Shown here: positions 57,405-64,000 of the stretch, piece by piece | How positions within the stretch are numbered: position 1 is the first letter of the stretch | Layout: every line of letters starts with the position of its first letter | Assembly (NCBI GenBank): GCA_021234155.1 | Contig: JAJEKV010000104.1 | Span: 1,056,001-1,120,000, forward strand | Length of the DNA: 64,000 nt | Source: Isoetes taiwanensis | Lineage: Eukaryota > Streptophyta > Lycopodiopsida > Isoetales > Isoetaceae | Direction: 5' to 3' | Notes under the pieces: generated by a model | The model's database searches: none | Told to the model about the DNA's origin: nothing | Seen by the model: the letters and a program-made list of their open reading frames with translations, nothing else | Translations under genes and position numbers: made by a program

Positions 57405-58710
57405 GAGCATGTTGGAGACTAGGTGGCATGTTTGAGCCAGCTTGGCATGTTGAAGCCTAGGTGGCATGTTCGAGCCCGCATGGCATTCGAGCCACTTTGG
57501 CATGCTGGAGCCTAGGTGGCATGTTTGAGCCACCTTGGCATGATGGAGCCTAGGTGGGTGGCATGTTGGAGCCTGAGTGGCATGTTTGAGCCAACTTGGT
57601 ATCTTTGAGCCACCTTGGCATGTTTGATCCTAGGTGGCATGTTGGAGCCTAGGTGGCATCTTGGAGCGTCGTGGGCATGTTTGAGCCTAGGTGGCATGTT
57701 GGAGCCGAGGTGGCATGTTTGAGCCACCTTGGCGCATGTTGGAGCCGAGGTGGCATGTTTGAGCCACCTTGGCATGCTGGAGCCTAGGTGGCATGTTGGA
57801 GCCCGTGGCATGTTGGAGCCCGTGTGGCATGTTTGAGCCTCCTTGGCATGTTGGAGCTTAGGTAGCATGTTGGAGCCTAGGTGGCATGTTTGAGCCACCT
57901 TGGCATGATGGAGCCTAGATGACACGTTGGCTAGCCCATGTGGCATGTTTGAGCCACCTTGGCATGTTGGAGACTAGATGGCATGTTTGAGCCCCCTTGG
58001 CATGCTCGAGCCTAGGTGGCATGCTGGAGCCCACGGTTTGAGCCGCCTTGGCATGTTGGAGCCTAGGTGGCATGTTGGAGCCTGCATGGCATGTTTGAGC
58101 CACCTTGGCATGTTTGGACCACCTTGGCATGTTTGATCCTAGGTGGCATGTTGGAGCCTAGGTGGCATCTTGGGCCATGTTTGTTTGAGCCTAGGTGGCA
58201 TGTTGGAGCCTAGGTGGCATGTTGGAGTGCACGTGGCATGTTTGAGCCACCTTGGCATGTTTGAGCCTAGGTGGCATGTTGGAGCCTGCATGACATGTTT
58301 GAGCCACCATGGCATGTTGGAGCGTAGGTGGCATGTTGGAGCATGTTTGAGCCACCTTGGCATGATGGAGCCTAGGTGGCATGTTGGAGCCTGCGTGGCA
58401 TGTTTGAGCCACCTTGGCATGTTGGAGGCAAGGTGGCATCTTGGAGCGTGCGTGGAATGTTTGAGCCTAGGTGGCATGTTGGAGCCTAGGTGGCATGTTG
58501 GAACTACCTTGGCATGATTGAGCTAGGTGGCATGTTGGAGCCTGCTTGGCATGTTTGAGCCACCTTGGCATGTTTGAGCCTAGGTGGCATGTTGGAGCCC
58601 GCATGGCATGTTTGAGCCACCTTGGCATGTTAGAGCCTAGGTGGCATGTTGGAACCCCCGTGGCATGTTGGAGCCTAGGTGGCATGTTTGACCACGACCT
58701 TGGCATGTTG
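57405..58710. repeat. 19-bp minisatellite, arm 2
   Basis: Roughly 65 tandem 19-bp units of two alternating types, GGCATGTTGGAGCCTAGGT and GGCATGTTTGAGCCACCTT, inverted relative to arm 1. Because 19 is not a multiple of three, all frames cycle through a 57-bp, 19-residue pattern that happens to lack stops. This explains the overlapping open frames on both strands here. Confidence 0.97.
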
Positions 58711-59204
58711 ACTGGCTAACTTTGGTCTCGACTTTGGCAACAACGTATGAAATAGAGAGACAATGATGTACAAAGAGATGATTTTTTTGGGTGGAATGGT
58801 AGTAAAGCCTTGGGAAATAGCAAACCATCCCTTAAGAAGTAACATCACGGCTCATGCAAATTACCATTGAAATTCGAGTGGTCTTCCAAACTTTAACTTT
58901 GGGGCCTTCAACCTTTGACTTCAAGTGTTCAAGATGCTTAAGTGATCAAATATTCTTCAAGAAATGCCTATATGATGCCAAACTAGTATCCATTTTTGGT
59001 TCTTCACTACAAGTTTCCAAATGATGGATGTCTTCAAGTTTCACGCCCTACAAGCTCTCACACACACATGTATGAAGTCAAATGCTAGTGAAGTGTGTCA
59101 AGCATGCATATGGCTCTTGTATGCTGCCATTTTGTGGTAGTAATGGCATGTGGACAACTTGGTCATACATGGATTCTTAGAAAACCATAAAAAACCATAC
59201 CTCA
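58711..59204. other. CACTA interior, right part
   Basis: Non-coding sequence between the minisatellite and the right subterminal repeats. Nothing recognised. Confidence 0.5.
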
Positions 59205-59490
59205 AAAAAACACTACCTTAAAAAACACCACCTTAAAAAAAACACCCCTTCAAAAAACCATACAGCCTGAGAAAACAACACACCCTTAAAAAAGAAACTA
59301 CGCCTCCTTAAGAAACCACACATTCTTAAGAAAAAAAACTATGGCTCCTTAAGAAAAACTACAGTGTATCCTTGGAAAACCACGCGTCCGTATAACTACG
59401 TGTAGGTTTTTTTCAAATCTTCAAAAAAACAACCCGTATTGTATTTTTACTGTTGTTTTCAGCTGTGGACCAAATGTTGGGGTTGTAGTG

Positions 59491-59960
59491 TTTTGGCTGT
59501 AATCCATGCTTTGAAAGTGTGGCGACACTATGTTTTAGGGTCAACAGTTCATATTTTGACTGACCACCAAAATATTAGGCACAATGTCTCACAGAAACGT
59601 TATCAGAAAGGCAATTGAAATGGGTTTCTTTTATGCAGCAATATGATTTCTCAGTGGACTATCATCCTGGTAAAGAAAATATTGTGGCCGATGCTTTAAG
59701 TCGACGTTATGCATTTTGTTCTCTTTCTATAGCACAATCCAACTTTGGAGGAAATGAAGCCGTTGTATGCCACTGACCATGATTATAAGGATATTTGGTT
59801 ATTGGCTCAAAGTGGCAATGTATATGGATATAAGATCGTTAATGGCTTCTTATATAAAGGTTCAAATGTATGCATTATTCGTGACATAGTGAGTGCCATC
59901 GATCGCCCACCCTTCATCTAAATCTGTTGGGAACCCAAAACTATCATTTTGTTGATGTCC
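59491..59960 (+). pseudogene. Ty3/gypsy element, 3' continuation (RNase H onward)
   Basis: Resumes the RNase H interrupted at 52582: LAVIHALKVWRHYVLGS, VHILTDHQNI, and after frameshifts YDFSVDYHPGKENI and VADALSRRYAF (about 59640-59715). A linker to integrase follows (ATDHDYKDIWLLAQ, GFLYKG). Homology is lost near 59930, before the integrase zinc finger. Confidence 0.85.
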
Positions 59961-61130
59961 AATGTAATAGAATTTCCAAACACATATCAATCTCATGGAT
60001 GGGATGACAAAATGAAACATCTCATCTCAATGAAATAAATCTTGGTAAGACCTGACGAATCGAAGTATATAAAGTCAAGACCTAGCAGTGGCGACAATGT
60101 TTAGGGTCTGAGTCGGGTCCTGGACAGCTTATAAGACAACTCTTTATGTGGACCCTTGAATCTAATAGACCGATCCTGAGTATAGAGTATCACACAGGAT
60201 TTTGCAAAAGGAGCTAGGAATAGAGAATAGAAAGGAAACCAAGAGAGACATCAATGCCAAAATGGGAATCTTTTGATATGAGAAAGCCAACACCAAAAGG
60301 ATATATCGCAGAATGCAGAGATCTAAAACAAGAGAAATCCTAAGTCTTGTCTAGCTTCTAAGTCTAATATTATGATATATATAATACAATGGTCGTGGGC
60401 CCATATTGGCAACCTGTCGGTAGATAAAGCGGCAACTGAGTTTCGAAATTTCTTTTAAGAAATTGAGCGGCCGACCTAACTGTGGTGGTTGGGTGGGACT
60501 TGAGTGGGGCCATGCTGAAAAGGTCGTGGCCTTTCTGAACAAAATGGGCATGCTAGAAGTTCTGGCAAGCCAAAGAAGAACAATCATGCATCTGAGCTCG
60601 TGACCCATGAAGCCTGAGGCATTATGCCATGAAGGTCGTGATGACCTGGCTAAGAGGACTTGCGGCAAAGAGGCCGTGATACCCTCACCCTGAGTTGTCC
60701 CTTTATCTTTTCCTGTTCTTTGGGGACTTTGAAGAAGCTTCTGCTACACCTTTATTATGCAGCCCCTTTCCATCTCTCAGAAATAATCTTGTAACCTTGG
60801 GCAATAAGTTAAATAAGCTAATCTTACGTAGCTGCTATTTTCATATGTTGATGCTAAGCCAATTGTTATCTTCAATTTCTAGGAAGAGAAGAAATAAAAT
60901 GTAGTTGTTAAATGCACCGTGGGGCCTGAGCAACCACTCCCAGCCTGTCAGGCCAGCGTTGTTGATTGGGCGTTAGCCCTTGCCTCCCTCTTCATGGAAG
61001 AGGCCTTTCCCTTGTCTGGTCAGGGCCGTTTCTGTGGCGGCGCCTCGGCTTGGTTCTCTCAGGCAGATTCGTCATGCACGGGATCAGCAGTTTGTGGGCG
61101 TGCCTGGGCAGTACAGATAGAATAAAAGAG
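59961..61130. other. Non-coding stretch
   Basis: No gene was recognised. Open frames at 60351-60668 (minus) and 60919-61125 (plus) lack family resemblance. Confidence 0.45.
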
Positions 61131-61133
61131 AAC

Positions 61134-61505
<372 letters not shown>

Positions 61506-61782
61506 GATGGATGGATGGGAACAATGTGGAGATAATATCAAAATTTGTATCTAAAAGAAATAACTATTTTTTCCTAGCAAGAAAGAAGCCAAGAAAAAAG
61601 GCATTCATATAGGAACTTTGATTTTGACCTCGATAAGAACACCAACTACTGTGGCTATAGAGAATGCTTGATTAGTGGGATGCAAGAACCTTCCTTTCAA
61701 TAGGCAGTGGCCCATCATTCTTATGGCCTATCGCTCATGCACCAACTATCATGAACTTAGGTACATTTCTCAACCTTAGCTT

Positions 61783-61826
61783 TGAAGAAGAAGAAGAAGA
61801 AGAAGAAGAAGAAGAAGAAGAAGAAG
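61783..61826. repeat. (GAA)n microsatellite, about 14 units
   Basis: A perfect GAA run of about 44 bp in non-coding DNA. Confidence 0.97.
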
Positions 61827-62721
61827 CACATGAAAGGAAAGTAGAATATTTAATGGATTAAAATAGATTCATATCTTTATCTTGCTTAATGTGTGCTATA
61901 GATATTATACTCCCCACTTAATATACTTTTAAAGTGGTTTTGACTTATTGACAATGATGTAATAAATGGGAACTAATATGCAACCCAAACTCAAACACAA
62001 AGTTGGTCTTCTTTCGATAGCATTATGTCAACCGAGTTTTTCTTTAAAACATCTTTAGATGTATCTTGGTGTTTCTACAAAGTATACCTCCACATGTAAC
62101 TGATTCCATAAACTTAAATAGCATTTGTTCATGCTCTATATATCCAATACATACATGCTACAAGTGACATCTATCATGTATACAACACATTCAAAACAAA
62201 TATCATCTTTGCCTCATTATGAGCATCTGATCAAGATATTCAAATTTCATATAACGACAAATGCACAATCCGCTACAACAATCTTTAGACATTTATGACA
62301 AATCGTAGTAGAATTTGGCTGAATGCAGTAGAGGTAAAGACAATAGAGCCTTGAGACAAAATGAAGACAAGTTTTAAAGGTAGGGCCAGTAGCGGCGATA
62401 CGGGTTGGATATAAGAGAGACATAAAGTGCCCAAGGGAGAAGAGAGATGCATGGGCGAGAGACAGAAAGGGCCCAGTGAGGGATGGATAGGGTGAGGAGT
62501 AAGGACCATGCAAACATGTGGGAGGGAAATGGAGGCTTTGGTAAAACTAATGGAGGCTATGGAGACGGCTGGTTGTTAAATTATTGTCAACCGTTGGACA
62601 ACAACAATGCAGCCACTTGACAAGCAAGACCTGAGCTGCTGGATGACTTCAATGACTTGACTAGGGTGCAACTTGAATAGCCATAGAATATGTGGCTTAA
62701 GGGTTGTTATGGTGAATTTGG

Positions 62722-62799
62722 ACCGTCGATTAGTTTCGGCGTGATTGGATTGGATGTATGACCGTCGATTAGTTTCAGCGTGATTGGATGGGATGTATC
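62722..62799. repeat. 39-bp tandem duplication
   Basis: GACCGTCGATTAGTTTC(G/A)GCG and following bases occur twice in direct succession with two substitutions. Confidence 0.85.
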
Positions 62800-64000
62800 T
62801 CGTGAAGTTTCCGCGTATGCGAGGGGATTTACGGTTAGGATTGGTCAGTAGATGAGGTTGAGTATGCACAGGAACACACTAGGGGACATGGGAAAACTCC
62901 CCATGGAAGGAGGAGGCCTAGGGGGGAACGTAGAGTTATAAAGTGGTATTTTTTTTTGAATGGTAAGTTTTAAATAGACAAAAATTGAATAAAATGATAT
63001 GTGGGTTATACCAAAGTAGTTCAAAGTGCACAAAAGGAGAGGAAAAATGACATGAAGAAAAATGATATAAGTGATGATTTACTGCAAGGTAAGAAGCAGA
63101 AGGAAAAAAATATGAAGAATATGGTAAAAACAGAGTGCAAATGGGGGGCATTTTTGTCAGAGGAAATGTGTAAGAAAAGATATCCCAATGCATGGCAAAA
63201 GAGAGACAGGGGCAGCTTTCACGCTTGGGCTGCAAGAATCATCAATGCATGTTGATCTGAAAAAAAAAAGCAGCAAACTGATCCGATCGATGGGATCCTG
63301 GACTGGAGCTCAAATCTTTTTATATATTCCTCGTTTCTGCGGCTGCCCAACAATATGAAAGATGCCTGCCAAGGCACGCCATAGCTGATGCAAGCAAGCA
63401 CAGCCCCGGAATTTCTCTACAAATCTTCGCATTTATGCTTATTCTACCAAATCCTCCCATTGGGTTTTGTTTTTCCTGCAATTTGGTCAAATTGCACCTT
63501 GCTTACTGTTGAAGATTGAACCATCTTACTTTCTAAATCGTGCAAATCTTATTTGATGGCCCCTGTTTTACCTGTTAAATCCAATTGGGTGGGGTCAAAT
63601 CCGCTCCAAATCTTCACATTTAGTGCTTGGTCTTGTTGCATATTCTGAAAAATCCATTCAAATCTGTTCGATGGCCTTTTCTTTGTAGATATCTCAGCAA
63701 ATGTCCAAAATGGTCTTGGTTAAGCATATTCTGCACCTATATATACATGATCCATAGGCCCGTTTTGTAGAAATCTGTGCAACAAATCACAACTCTGTCA
63801 AATGGTTTTTGATTGATTCAGCATATTCGATCTACTTGAAGTTTCTAAAACAAAAACTTTGCAACTTGTTGAAAAGTGTTTTTATAGTACCTTTTTCTTG
63901 CAAAACATGCTCTGGATAGACAAAGTCTAAGCAAAATCTCTGTCAAACCGTTGGAAGTGTGACAAATTCAAGACACAAGGGCTAAGTCTTCAAATTCCAT
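62800..64000. other. Non-coding end of window
   Basis: No gene was recognised. A lysine-rich 84-codon open frame at 63001-63255 has low-complexity composition (KKQKEKNMKNMVK) and no family resemblance. Confidence 0.45.

Larger units (their letters stand above)
52583..59490. mobile_element. CACTA (En/Spm) DNA transposon, 6.9 kb, non-autonomous
   Basis: Left end CACTATAACCCCAAATTTGG (52583) and right end ...CCAAATGTTGGGGTTGTAGTG (59490) are inverted repeats beginning CACTA. The target duplication is TTT (52580-52582 and 59491-59493). Removing the element and one TTT restores the gypsy RNase H frame across the site, which proves the boundaries. Both ends carry subterminal AACAACACC / CACATGTGGTTT and ACCTTAAAAAAACACC arrays, typical transposase-binding regions. 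No transposase was recognised. The interior holds minisatellites and unassigned fragments. Confidence 0.93.

Noticed and set aside
57512-58706. Several overlapping minus- and plus-strand open frames with repeated LQHAKVAQTCHLGSNMP-like sequence
   Set aside because: They follow from a 19-bp DNA repeat that lacks stops in several frames; the same pattern appears on both strands, so it is not evidence of a protein.
56480-58710. CRISPR-like array
   Set aside because: Units are contiguous 19-bp variants without unique spacers, in a plant transposon; CRISPR arrays are prokaryotic.

Overview
The window is nuclear DNA of a land plant. The evidence is one intron-rich plant-type ABCC (MRP) transporter gene, a decayed pentatricopeptide-repeat (PPR) gene, and a dense set of plant-type mobile elements: Ty1/copia with an initiator-Met tRNA primer site, Ty3/gypsy, CACTA, Mutator-like, Helitron and LINE. 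The species cannot be named from the sequence. Short ABCC introns (about 70-200 bp) in a repeat-rich setting fit several lineages.

Layout. 486-5951 (minus): an apparently intact ABCC transporter, 11 exons and 1,517 codons, with one GC-AG intron. 5952-8870: intergenic DNA with an 829-bp terminal-inverted-repeat (TIR) element. 8868-10055: PPR pseudogene. 11242-18957: two direct copies of a 3.6-kb non-coding unit. They differ, within one sharply bounded block, almost only at CTG/CAG and CG motifs. 19848-19875: a Helitron 3' terminus. 20175-23490: unrecognised coding-like sequence, mostly broken. 23568-24740: a Mutator-type MITE with a 9-bp target duplication, then a second TIR element containing a strong hairpin. 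26440-27480: LINE remnant.

27850-31986: a degenerate Ty1/copia element. Its presumed 3' LTR is interrupted by a second, nearly complete, opposite-strand Ty1/copia element (31987-37395) with paired LTRs, a TAATG target duplication and a tRNA-iMet primer site. 38248-40620: decayed Mutator-like transposase. 40791-49080: fragments of gypsy-type LTRs in both orientations, a 108-bp palindrome, a pair of candidate terminal exons of an unknown cysteine-rich protein, and a gypsy pol fragment. 50600-59960: a broken gypsy element split by a 6.9-kb CACTA element (52583-59490). The CACTA element carries a 19-bp minisatellite in two oppositely oriented arms. 59960-64000: gene-poor DNA with long GATA and GAA microsatellites.

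The ABCC transporter is the only gene that looks functional from start to stop. The rest is mainly a record of nested transposition. The observations most worth checking are the motif-specific divergence between the two 3.6-kb copies, the inverted minisatellite inside the CACTA element, the unrecognised coding-like segments near 20-23.5 kb and 45.2-45.5 kb, and the GC-AG intron.
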